DNA of 64,000 nt from Bacteroidota bacterium. Lineage in GTDB: Bacteria > Bacteroidota > Bacteroidia > Flavobacteriales > Flavobacteriaceae. Position 1 is the stretch's first letter, and each line of letters opens with the position of its first letter. The stretch lies in contig JAHJTN010000012.1 of assembly GCA_018829465.1 (NCBI GenBank), positions 248,001 to 312,000 of the forward strand. The letters are read 5' to 3'. The notes beneath the pieces are model-generated. The model ran no database searches. It was not told the DNA's origin and saw only the letters and a program-made list of their open reading frames with translations. Below are positions 54,801-63,190 of the stretch, piece by piece. Both the position numbers and the translations under genes were made by a program.

Positions 54801-55699
54801 AACAAATCAAAAATATCCTGATTCCAACCCCAACCGGTGTACAAATTCCGTTGGGAGATTTGGTCAAGGTAGAATACGTTCGCGGTCCGCAAATGATTAA
54901 AAGTGAAGATACCTTTTTGGTAGGCTACGTGCTGTTTGACAAAAAAGGAGACCGCGCAGAAGTGGATGTGGTGGAAGAAGCTCAACGATTTATCGATCAA
55001 AAAATTCAATCAGGCGAATTGAAAGTTCCCGCGGGTATCAGCTATAAGTTTTCCGGCAGTTATGAGAACCAAATCCGAGCCACGAAACGCCTTGCGATTG
55101 TTATTCCAATCAGTCTATTGCTCATCTTTTTGTTGTTGTATTTCCAATTCAAAACCGTCACGGCTTCCGCCATTCACTTTTCCGGCGTTTTTGTTGCTTT
55201 TGCAGGCGGATTCTTGATGATTTGGCTGTACGGTCAAGGTTGGTTTATGAATTTTGACATAGCCGGCATCAACATGCGCGATCTGTTTCAGATGCACACC
55301 ATCAACCTGAGTGTGGCGGTTTGGGTCGGGTTTATCGCCTTATTTGGAATCGCCACGGATGACGGTGTGATCATGGGAACCTACATTCACCAGGTTTTTG
55401 AAGAACGCAATCCGCAAACAGTGCCCGAAGTTCGTGCCGCCGTGTTGGAAGCCGGTAAAAAACGGGTGCGTCCGGCCATGATGACTGCGGCTGTTGCCAT
55501 CATCGCTTTGTTGCCGGTATTGACTTCCTCCGGAAAAGGATCGGACATCATGATACCGATGGCGATTCCGACTTTTGGCGGGATGTTGTTGCAAGTGATG
55601 ACGATGTTCGTAGTTCCTGTTTTTCAATCGATTTGGCGGGAAAATGCAGTTACATCGCCCTCTTTTATACCGGAAAACAAAGGCGTTTCAAAAAGTTGA
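51854..55699 (+). CDS. cusA: CusA/CzcA-type heavy-metal RND efflux pump
   Basis: Inner-membrane proton-driven pump exporting Cu(I)/Ag(I) or divalent metals through TolC-like channels. At 1281 residues it is longer than E. coli CusA (1047). Family marks: [30 protein letters not shown] near the start, [14 protein letters not shown] in TM4, [16 protein letters not shown], and [13 protein letters not shown] near the C-terminal TM bundle. The extra length is mainly a hydrophobic insert at about 527-690 (four or so spans) and a charged insert near 780-835. Substrate (copper versus Co/Zn/Cd) cannot be settled, but the neighbours favour copper. Confidence 0.93.
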   Translation: [1281 protein letters not shown]

Positions 55700-55723
55700 T
55701 ATTCAAGTTTAAAAACTTTTCAA

Positions 55724-56965
55724 ATGATACAAAAGATAAAAAAATATGGATTGTTGAATCTCTTTCTGCTTTTGACGACAGTGTCTAACCAAGCACAATC
55801 ATTGGACGATTATTTAAAAATCGCGGCGGAGAACAATCCGGGTGTGAAAGCGGCTTATTTGGAGTTTGAAGCATCCATGCAGCGCCTGCCACAAGTGAAC
55901 AGTTTACCCGATCCGACCCTGAGTATGAGTGCGCTCGGACAGATGATTGAAACCCGTGTGGGTACGCAAGAAGCTCGATTTTCACTCATGCAATCTTTCC
56001 CTTGGTTTGGTACGCTCAAAGCCAAAAAAGAAGTGGCCGCCTTGGAGGCGGATGCCAAATTTCAAGCCTATTTGGATCGCAGGAATGAACTGTTTTTTAA
56101 AGTAAAAACGGCCTACTACGAACTCTATGAAGTGAAGTACCACATCTTTCACACCATGGAAAACGGGCAAATTCTGAAAACACTTCGGACACTGGCTTTA
56201 AGCAAATTTGAAAACGGTACGGCACCGATGACCGATGTTATCCGGGTTGATATCATGGAAAACGACAACCGCACGGACGTCGAAATTTTTCGGGATTCAA
56301 GAAAACCACTCGAAGTACAATTCAATCGCTTGCTCAACCGACCCGACACCTTAACCGTGTCGATCCCAGATTCGATTCCGATGTTGTTTGACAAGGAAAT
56401 CTTATTGTCTCAACAAAACTTTGAAAACAACCCGAATCTGCAACAGTGGGACAAGAAAATGCTGGCAGCACAGGCACAGGAAAAAGTCGCTGTCAAAAAT
56501 GGTCTTCCAAACATAGGTTTGGGTATCGATTACAGCATCATCAGCGAGCGTTCGGATGTCAATTTTTCGGATAACGGGCAAGATGCCATCATGCCGGTAG
56601 TGAGTATTTCGCTTCCCATTTTCAGGAAAAAATACAAAGCCGCACAGCAAGAGGCCAACTTGTTGCAAAAAGCCTATTCGGAAATGAAAACGGAGACGGA
56701 AAACCAATTGACAAGCGCCTGGGAAACCAATTTGTTTGAATTGGAGAAAGCGCAAATACAGATTGAATTGTATCAGCAACAAATCATCAAAACCCAACAA
56801 ACCATCGATTTGTTGCTGTCGGCGTACAGCAATGGAACTACTGATTTTGAAGAAATTTTGCGGATGCAACAGCAATTGTTAAAATATCAAATGGAAATCT
56901 CGACTGCCTTTAAAAACTATCAAGAGGCCCGAGCCAAAGCAGATTATTTAATAGGAAAAGAATGA
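55724..56965 (+). CDS. TolC-family outer-membrane efflux protein
   Basis: A 413-residue outer-membrane factor forming the exit duct of the RND pump. A signal peptide (about 1-24) precedes two long helical hairpin halves typical of OEP/TolC proteins (LDDYLKIAAENNPGVKAAYLEFEA near the N-terminus; LLQKAYSEMKTETENQLTSAWETNLFELEKAQIQIELYQQQ in the second half). It is 24 bases after cusA, so co-transcribed with it. Confidence 0.9.
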   Translation: MIQKIKKYGLLNLFLLLTTVSNQAQSLDDYLKIAAENNPGVKAAYLEFEASMQRLPQVNSLPDPTLSMSALGQMIETRVGTQEARFSLMQSFPWFGTLKAKKEVAALEADAKFQAYLDRRNELFFKVKTAYYELYEVKYHIFHTMENGQILKTLRTLALSKFENGTAPMTDVIRVDIMENDNRTDVEIFRDSRKPLEVQFNRLLNRPDTLTVSIPDSIPMLFDKEILLSQQNFENNPNLQQWDKKMLAAQAQEKVAVKNGLPNIGLGIDYSIISERSDVNFSDNGQDAIMPVVSISLPIFRKKYKAAQQEANLLQKAYSEMKTETENQLTSAWETNLFELEKAQIQIELYQQQIIKTQQTIDLLLSAYSNGTTDFEEILRMQQQLLKYQMEISTAFKNYQEARAKADYLIGKE

Positions 56966-57033
56966 TTATATGATTAAAAAATTTAAAACGACAAAAATCA
57001 TGGAAGCGACTTTCAAAAATAGCACGCGCTACT

Positions 57034-57102
57034 GTCACCCTGAATTTATTTCAGGGTCTCAGCTATGTTTGATTAAGATGCTGAAACGAGTTCAGCATGA
57101 CA
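57034..57102. repeat. CCCTGAA/TTCAGGG hairpin repeat, copy 2
   Basis: TGTCACCCTGAA-tttat-TTCAGGGT, then AAGATGCTGAA-acgag-TTCAGCATGACAG. Same parts as copy 1 in a different order. Confidence 0.82.
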
Positions 57103-57340
57103 GATTAAGCGGCTTTAGCATAGTCGGTTGTAGGAGATTCACAAACCCCCTAATTTGAAAATATAAAAGTAGTGGGTGAAAAGAACATCTAAATATGTTT
57201 GGTACATTACTGATAAATAGTATCAAAAAAATAACCAATAAAGTATAACATGCAACATATAACGTATAATCAATAACACAATACCTAATGGCTAATGGCT
57301 TTTATAAAATTATTGCTTCTACTCTAAAAAATAACAAATC

Positions 57341-57453
57341 ATGAAACGCCCATATAAAAATTTTCCACAAAGGAGCATGATGAGTTGGGGTGTTCCATGC
57401 CTGTGCTGAGCGCAGTCGAAGCATGAACGCTTAAAATCAATAAAAATAAACAC
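57341..57453. repeat. GAAACGCCC element, G-U variant, ending at the adaptor start codon
   Basis: ATGAAACGCCCATATAAAAA ... TTGGGGTGTTCCATGCC, then CTGTGCTGAGCGCAGTCGAA, and tail AATCAATAAAAATAAACAC followed by ATG-AAA. In this copy the right arm has GTGTT in place of GCGTT, turning one pair into a G-U wobble. Confidence 0.85.
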
Positions 57454-59295
57454 ATGAAAACGCTTTTTAAAAACAAATACGTGCTTCTCGGAGCCACCCT
57501 GTTTATCGGATTTTTATTGGGTTGGCTTATCAAACCATCCAATCATCATCCCGATAGCTATCGGGACGAATCATCCGAACATCAACACAATGGGGCGACA
57601 TACAGTTCAACCATCGGACAAACTGAAAATCAAATTTGGACATGTTCTATGCACCCGCAAATCCGTATGAATGAACCCGGGCAATGCCCGATTTGTGGAA
57701 TGGATTTGATTCCTGCGGCAGGTGGAGGTGATTCAGACGCAAATCCGATGGCACTGGAAATGACCGAAAATGCCATGAAGCTGGCCAACATTCAGACGAC
57801 AGTCGTCGGGAGCGAGAGTCTATCGGCTACGCGTGAAATTCGCCTCAACGGAAAAGTACAGGCTGATGAACGAAAAGTCTATGTGCAATCGTCACACATT
57901 CCCGGACGTATCGAGCAGTTGAATGTCAATTTTACAGGTGAACCGGTCTTCCGCGGAAAAGTGCTCGCGATGGTCTATTCACCCGAATTGGTCACGGCGC
58001 AACAAGAACTTTTGCAGGCAAACAAAATCAAATCTACACAACCCGAATTGTTCAATGCCGCGAAAAACAAGCTCATAAACTGGAAACTTTCAGAAACGCA
58101 GATCAACCGCATATTAGAAAACGGCAAACCCATCGATCGTTTCCCGATTTTGTCGGATGTCAACGGTATTGCGGTGGAGAAAAAAGTGAATTTGGGCGAT
58201 TATGTACAACGCGGTACACCGGTTTATGAAATAGCCGATTTGTCGAGTGTGTGGTTGCAGTTTGAAGTCTATGAAAGCGATTTGCCTTGGGTGAAAGTAG
58301 GTGATAAAGTCAGCTATACGTTGTCATCGATTCCCGGAGAAAAATTTGAAGGTGTTGTGGCATTTATCGATCCGGTGATCGATCCGCAAACGCGCGTAAC
58401 CATGGCACGGGTGGAAGTGAAAAATCCGAAAGGAACTTTTAAACCCGAAATGTTCGCCACAGGAAAAGTCAAAAATGAGCTGAAAACTTCTTCAACAGCT
58501 TCGCTTTCCGTTCCAAAATCGGCGGTGATGTGGACGGGTGAACGCTCGGTGGTATATGTAAAAACCGCAACGGACACAAAAGTGTATTTCAGCTTGCGCG
58601 AAGTCACTTTGGGAGCCTCTTTGGGCGATGCTTACGAGGTGAAATCCGGTTTGGAAGCCGGTGAGGAAATCGTCACTTACGGAACGTTTACGGTGGATGC
58701 GGCGGCTCAATTGGCGGGCAAACCCAGCATGATGCGCCCCGAAGGCGGTGCAGCCATGACCGGGCACAACCACGGTGGGATGAATATGGACACAAACCCC
58801 ACAAGCGAAAAAACAACTACCAAAACAACCGGCGAAACAAAGGTCTTATCCAAAGAAGCCAAAGCCGCCGTAGAAAAATTGGTCAACCAATATATTTTGG
58901 TAAAAAACGCCTTGGTAAAAGATAATTTAACCGAAGCAGACAAGCAAGTCAAATCCTTGCAAAAAGCTGTTTCGGGAACCAGCATGGCTTTATTTAAAGG
59001 AGACAACCACAACAAATGGATGGATTATCAAAAACGGATGAATGCGCAGACAACTCAATTTTTACAAACCAAAAAAATCGATGAAGCCCGAACTGTTTTT
59101 ATTGAACTGTCTAACATCCTGATAGAAATGACGCACGATTTCGGACCGTTTGAGCAAACGTTTTACATACAATATTGCCCGATGGTCAACCAGAATAAGG
59201 GTGCCGAATGGCTGAGTATTTCCAAAACCGTTGAAAATCCGTATTACGGAGCCAAAATGAATGACTGCGGAGAGGTCACAAAAACAATTCAATAA
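57454..59295 (+). CDS. cusB: CusB-type periplasmic adaptor with metal-binding N-domain and DUF3347 C-domain
   Basis: A 613-residue membrane-fusion protein linking CusA to TolC. N-terminal anchor (about 8-25), then a heavy-metal-binding domain with WTCSMHP and GQCPICGMDLIP (about 62-88), the HlyD-like barrel-sandwich and beta domains (about 100-420; VNLGDYVQRGTPVYEIADLS), a His/Met linker (MTGHNHGGMNMD), and a C-terminal DUF3347 domain (about 466-613) with FYIQYCPMVNQNKGAEWLS and ENPYYGAKMNDCGEV. The CPM and C-G motifs suggest a second metal site. Its start is in a repeat end. Confidence 0.92.
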   Translation: MKTLFKNKYVLLGATLFIGFLLGWLIKPSNHHPDSYRDESSEHQHNGATYSSTIGQTENQIWTCSMHPQIRMNEPGQCPICGMDLIPAAGGGDSDANPMALEMTENAMKLANIQTTVVGSESLSATREIRLNGKVQADERKVYVQSSHIPGRIEQLNVNFTGEPVFRGKVLAMVYSPELVTAQQELLQANKIKSTQPELFNAAKNKLINWKLSETQINRILENGKPIDRFPILSDVNGIAVEKKVNLGDYVQRGTPVYEIADLSSVWLQFEVYESDLPWVKVGDKVSYTLSSIPGEKFEGVVAFIDPVIDPQTRVTMARVEVKNPKGTFKPEMFATGKVKNELKTSSTASLSVPKSAVMWTGERSVVYVKTATDTKVYFSLREVTLGASLGDAYEVKSGLEAGEEIVTYGTFTVDAAAQLAGKPSMMRPEGGAAMTGHNHGGMNMDTNPTSEKTTTKTTGETKVLSKEAKAAVEKLVNQYILVKNALVKDNLTEADKQVKSLQKAVSGTSMALFKGDNHNKWMDYQKRMNAQTTQFLQTKKIDEARTVFIELSNILIEMTHDFGPFEQTFYIQYCPMVNQNKGAEWLSISKTVENPYYGAKMNDCGEVTKTIQ

Positions 59296-59339
59296 TTATA
59301 ATAAACATGCGTAACTGTAATCTTTTAAATTTTATAAAA

Positions 59340-59795
59340 ATGAAAAATTCAATCCACTTGATGAGCACCTTACTGATAGGCGTTGCCTTCATATCCTGCA
59401 ACAATGCTCCAAAAAATCAAGAAAAAGTTGACAAATCAACCACTCAAATTGAAGCGCAACCACAAGTTGAAAAAACAAACACAGAAGAAATTTCTAATCC
59501 GACCAAGGTGTATCAGGTTGGCGAACAAGTGCCCAACGACTTGGTGTGTATGGTGAATAATGCCTTTATGGGAAGACCCCAGATAGCCGTACCCGTCAAT
59601 GGCAAAACGTATTATGGCTGTTGCGAAATGTGTGTTGGTACATTAACTAACGATAAAACTGCCAGAACAGGCATTGATCCTTTTAGTAAAACGCCTGTAG
59701 ATAAAACCGAAGCTTATATTGTGTTAATGAAAGCAGAAGGAGAAGTTGCTTACTTTGAATCAAAAGAAAATTTTTTAAATTATAAAAAAAAGTGA
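59340..59795 (+). CDS. Metal-binding lipoprotein with TRASH/YHS-like motif
   Basis: A 151-residue lipoprotein (MKNSIHLMSTLLIGVAFISC, lipobox Cys20). After a Glu/Lys/Gln-rich linker comes a compact Cys motif: LVCMVNNAFMG, then GKTYYGCCEMCVGTL, close to the TRASH/YHS pattern for copper or other soft metals. It lies between the adaptor gene and the multicopper oxidase, so a periplasmic copper chaperone is a reasonable inference. The start is set by the lipobox. Confidence 0.78.
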   Translation: MKNSIHLMSTLLIGVAFISCNNAPKNQEKVDKSTTQIEAQPQVEKTNTEEISNPTKVYQVGEQVPNDLVCMVNNAFMGRPQIAVPVNGKTYYGCCEMCVGTLTNDKTARTGIDPFSKTPVDKTEAYIVLMKAEGEVAYFESKENFLNYKKK

Positions 59796-59950
59796 TTTTT
59801 TTAATAAACACCCATTGTGCCTTTTGATTTCAAATTCATCAGTTCGGGTGTTTCGATGGGAAGAAGAAACACCTGGACTGGCGCTTTTTCTTATACTTTT
59901 GATCAAAATGTACAACGGGTTAGCAAACATGATTTCATAAATTTCCATAA

Positions 59951-62365
59951 ATGAAAAATATAAATTTTTTTAAAATATATATTTACCTGTTTGCCTTATT
60001 TAGTGCAAGTATAGGTATTCAAGCACAGGCAAAAAAATCAGTTCAAGGTAATGTAAACAACCTTCCAGTAAAAGAATATACAATTACCATTAAAGAAGCA
60101 GTAGTAAACAAAGCAGGAAAAGAGGTAAAGGGCATGACCATCAATGGAACCATTCCCGGGCCCACTTTAGAGTTTACTGAAGGAGAATATGCTATCATCC
60201 ACGTTAAAAACAACATGGACGAAGAGACCTCTATACATTGGCACGGACTTTTATTGCCTAATTTTTATGACGGTGTGCCTTATTTGACCACACCTCCAAT
60301 TGAGCCGGACCATACGCAAAAATACGAGTTTCCTATTAAACAATCGGGGACGTATTGGTACCATTCCCATACCATGTTGCAAGAACAAAGCGGCGTTTAT
60401 GGTTCAATAGTTATACAACCTAAAGAAAAAACTTTGGACTACGATAAAGAACTGGTTTTAATGTTGTCTGACTGGACCAATGAAAAACCGATGAATGTAC
60501 TCCGAAACCTAAAGCGTGGTAACGAATGGTATGGGATAAGAAAGGGAACATCAACACCACTTAATCAAGTCATAGCACGAGGAGCATTAGGGGCACAACT
60601 CAATTTTTGGAAACAGCGTATGGAAGGGGCAGATATTGCCGATGTGTACTATCCTGCGTTTTTGATTAATGGAAAAGAGTCGGTAAATTATCCGGATTTT
60701 AAACCTGGAGAAAAAATAAGGCTTCGCATTATTGATGGGGCAGCCTCTACTTCTTTTTGGATGACCTTTGGTGGTAAAACACCAACATTAATATCTGCCG
60801 ATGGGCTAGATGTTGTTCCTGTTGCCCATAACAAGACCTTTATTGGTGTTGCAGAAACCTACGATTTTATTGTAACCATTCCTGAAGACGGGAAAATAGA
60901 GTTTAAAATTACGGCCCAAGATGGTTCCGGAACCGCATCCGCTTTCCTTGGAAACGGCAAAGTATTACCTGCCATGGATATTCCAAAACCGGATAAAATT
61001 GGAATGATGCAAAAAATGGCTAAAATGGACATGAAAATGGGAGCACATGCTTTAAAATATCGTCCAAGTAAAGATGAAAGCGTCGAAATGAAAAATGAGT
61101 ATGGTATGCAAATGAAAGATGATATGGATGGTATGAATATGAACGAATCAAAAGATTCAAAAATGAAGGAGATGGAACATGGTGATATGAAAATGATGGA
61201 GAAATCAAAGGATTCTTCAAAAATGGACAAGAAAATGAATCATTCAAATATGGGAGGAATGAACATGAATGACGATATGAAAGACATGAAAATGGATCAT
61301 GCTGAGATGGCAGGAATGAAAGATGCCAAGAAAGATAAAATGGACGGAATGGATTTGTTTTCTGAATATAACTATGACTATTTAAAATCCAAAAAAAAGA
61401 CTGCGTATGATGCTTCAATTCCAGTCAATGATATTTTACTGAATTTAACAGGAAATATGAACCGGTATATATGGAGTATGAACGGGGTTCCACTATCCGA
61501 AGCAGATAAAATTAAGATAAAAGGCAATGAGGTAACACGAATTACTTTTAATAATTTAACCATGATGCATCACCCAATGCACTTGCACGGTCATTTTTTT
61601 AGGGTCATCAATAAAAATGGGGAATATTCACCATTAAAACATACGGTCAATGTACCACCCATGGAGGAGGTTACCATTGAGTTTTATGGTAATGAATATG
61701 GCGATTGGTTCTTCCATTGCCATATCCTTTACCACATGATGGGCGGTATGGCACGTGTTTTTAGTTATGATACCCCAAGGGACGTACGAATGAAAGGGTA
61801 TCCTGTTTCCAAACTGGTCGCTGAAACCGATCTTTTTTATTCTTGGGGAATGCTTGACGTATCGTCACAAAACACGACCCTTAATCTAGTAGCTTCAAAC
61901 ATGAGAAACCAATTCAATGCTTCGGTTGAATATGGCTACAATGAAAATCTGGAGGCAGAATTTACTTACGAAAGGTACCTACATGATTATTTAAGGGTAT
62001 TTGGCGGTGTAAATATTGAAAATGAAATTGACGACAGTTTTAATAAATTTAAAACGGTTGCTGTTGCCGGTATCAGGTTTTTAACCCCTTATTTGTTTAG
62101 CCTCGATGCCAGAATTGATAGCGACTTAAGACCAAGAATTGGTGTTGGTCGAAGTATCATGTTGTTTCCAAGATTTGCTGTATTTGGCTATTACGAATAC
62201 CAATTGGATCTGGGATGGGTAAATGACCTCCCCACCAATAAGGATTATGTTTCGGAAACTGTATGGAGTGCAGGAGCAGAATACTTCCTCTCTAGGAACT
62301 TTTCGTTAGCGGGAAGTTACGACAACCGTTTTGGTGCTGGTGGAGGACTATCCGTGAGATTTTAA
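59951..62365 (+). CDS. Multicopper oxidase (CopA-like) with C-terminal beta-barrel-like extension
   Basis: An 804-residue periplasmic oxidase probably converting Cu(I) to Cu(II). Signal peptide to about residue 25. Copper ligands: HWHG (about 96-99), HSHTMLQEQ (about 138-146), HPMHLHGHFF (about 541-550) and HCHILYHMMGGM (about 589-600). Between the oxidase cores a Met/His/Lys-rich stretch (about 352-467) has many MxxM and MxH repeats for copper binding. Residues about 640-804 are an extra beta-rich domain with alternating aromatic strands ending in Phe, like the CopB-type outer-membrane barrel. The usual CopA and CopB genes may thus be fused. Confidence 0.88.
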   Translation: MKNINFFKIYIYLFALFSASIGIQAQAKKSVQGNVNNLPVKEYTITIKEAVVNKAGKEVKGMTINGTIPGPTLEFTEGEYAIIHVKNNMDEETSIHWHGLLLPNFYDGVPYLTTPPIEPDHTQKYEFPIKQSGTYWYHSHTMLQEQSGVYGSIVIQPKEKTLDYDKELVLMLSDWTNEKPMNVLRNLKRGNEWYGIRKGTSTPLNQVIARGALGAQLNFWKQRMEGADIADVYYPAFLINGKESVNYPDFKPGEKIRLRIIDGAASTSFWMTFGGKTPTLISADGLDVVPVAHNKTFIGVAETYDFIVTIPEDGKIEFKITAQDGSGTASAFLGNGKVLPAMDIPKPDKIGMMQKMAKMDMKMGAHALKYRPSKDESVEMKNEYGMQMKDDMDGMNMNESKDSKMKEMEHGDMKMMEKSKDSSKMDKKMNHSNMGGMNMNDDMKDMKMDHAEMAGMKDAKKDKMDGMDLFSEYNYDYLKSKKKTAYDASIPVNDILLNLTGNMNRYIWSMNGVPLSEADKIKIKGNEVTRITFNNLTMMHHPMHLHGHFFRVINKNGEYSPLKHTVNVPPMEEVTIEFYGNEYGDWFFHCHILYHMMGGMARVFSYDTPRDVRMKGYPVSKLVAETDLFYSWGMLDVSSQNTTLNLVASNMRNQFNASVEYGYNENLEAEFTYERYLHDYLRVFGGVNIENEIDDSFNKFKTVAVAGIRFLTPYLFSLDARIDSDLRPRIGVGRSIMLFPRFAVFGYYEYQLDLGWVNDLPTNKDYVSETVWSAGAEYFLSRNFSLAGSYDNRFGAGGGLSVRF

Positions 62366-62383
62366 TAATTAAAAAAATAAGTT

Positions 62384-62572
62384 ATGATGTACACGTGGAT
62401 TATAGTATTTGGAGTAATTGCCCTAGGAATTATTCTATATGCAGGTAAAAACGGAAGTAAAATCCTTAAGAGGGAAAGTCCCTTAGAAATTTTGGACAGA
62501 CGGTATGCAAGTGGTGAAATATCCAAAGAAGAATATGAAGAAAGAAAACAAGCTATTAACTTAAAAAAATAA
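62384..62572 (+). CDS. Small SHOCT-domain membrane protein
   Basis: A 62-residue protein: one span (about 3-20) and a C-terminal SHOCT motif, SPLEILDRRYASGEISKEEYEERK. SHOCT tails are short oligomerisation or tethering helices. It is common next to copper genes in Bacteroidota. It starts 18 bases after the oxidase stop and four bases before the DUF302 gene. Confidence 0.85.
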   Translation: MMYTWIIVFGVIALGIILYAGKNGSKILKRESPLEILDRRYASGEISKEEYEERKQAINLKK

Positions 62573-62576
62573 AAAG

Positions 62577-62963
62577 ATGAGCTATTATTTTAATAAAACA
62601 ATCAACGGCACTTTTGAAGAGGTTATAGATAAAGTGACCAAAAGATTAAAAGATGAAGGTTTTGGGATTCTTACAGAAATAGATATTACCCAAACTTTGA
62701 AGAAAAAATTGGATGTCGATTTTAAGAAGTACCGCATACTGGGTGCTTGTAATCCGCCTTATGCGCATAAAGCATTGCAAGCAGAGGATAAAATAGGGAC
62801 CATGTTGCCCTGCAATGTGATTGTACAGGAAATCGGTGAAGGTGTAATTGAAGTAGCTGCCGTGAATCCAATGGCATCGATGCAGGCTGTGGAGAATGAA
62901 AAATTGAATGATGTTGCCAAAGACATAACTGCGATGCTTGAAAATGTAATAGCAAAATTATAA
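62577..62963 (+). CDS. DUF302 protein
   Basis: A 128-residue soluble protein of the DUF302 family: FEEVIDKVTKRLKDEGFGIL, KKKLDVDFKKYRILGACNPPYAHKAL, and VIEVAAVNPMASM. The Cys-Asn-Pro motif is conserved. Often beside metal or redox genes; function unknown. No signal peptide. Confidence 0.9.
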   Translation: MSYYFNKTINGTFEEVIDKVTKRLKDEGFGILTEIDITQTLKKKLDVDFKKYRILGACNPPYAHKALQAEDKIGTMLPCNVIVQEIGEGVIEVAAVNPMASMQAVENEKLNDVAKDITAMLENVIAKL

Positions 62964-63041
62964 TGTCCCAATGGAATTGAGGAAACAAAAATCATATAAA
63001 TCAAAAATTGATTGTCCGCAAAGAAGCATAAATTTATAAAG

Positions 63042-63143
63042 AGCGTCATTCTGTCCCGAAAGCTTTCGGGATTGTTTAGAATCTCATAATATTGTAAAGC
63101 AACACAATAAGGTGAGTCCCTGAAACAAGTTCAGGGTGACGTG
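63042..63143. repeat. CCCTGAA hairpin repeat, copy 3, with CCCGAAAGC palindrome
   Basis: TCCCGAAAGC and GCTTTCGGGA share a central GC to give a perfect 18-bp palindrome (63054-63071); later TCCCTGAA-acaag-TTCAGGGTGAC. It fills most of the gap before the DUF3347 gene. Confidence 0.8.
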
Positions 63144-63190
63144 AAAAAGATATAACCAAAAATGAATATAATTAATTAAAATTAAAAAAA

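Larger units (their letters stand above)
56966..57453. other. Repeat-filled gap between tolC and the adaptor gene
   Basis: 488 bases: a CCCTGAA hairpin repeat (57034-57102), about 240 bases of AT-rich sequence without a clear feature, then a diverged GAAACGCCC element (57341-57398), a GCTGAGCGCAGTCGAAGC module and the A-rich tail reaching the next start codon. Confidence 0.75.
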
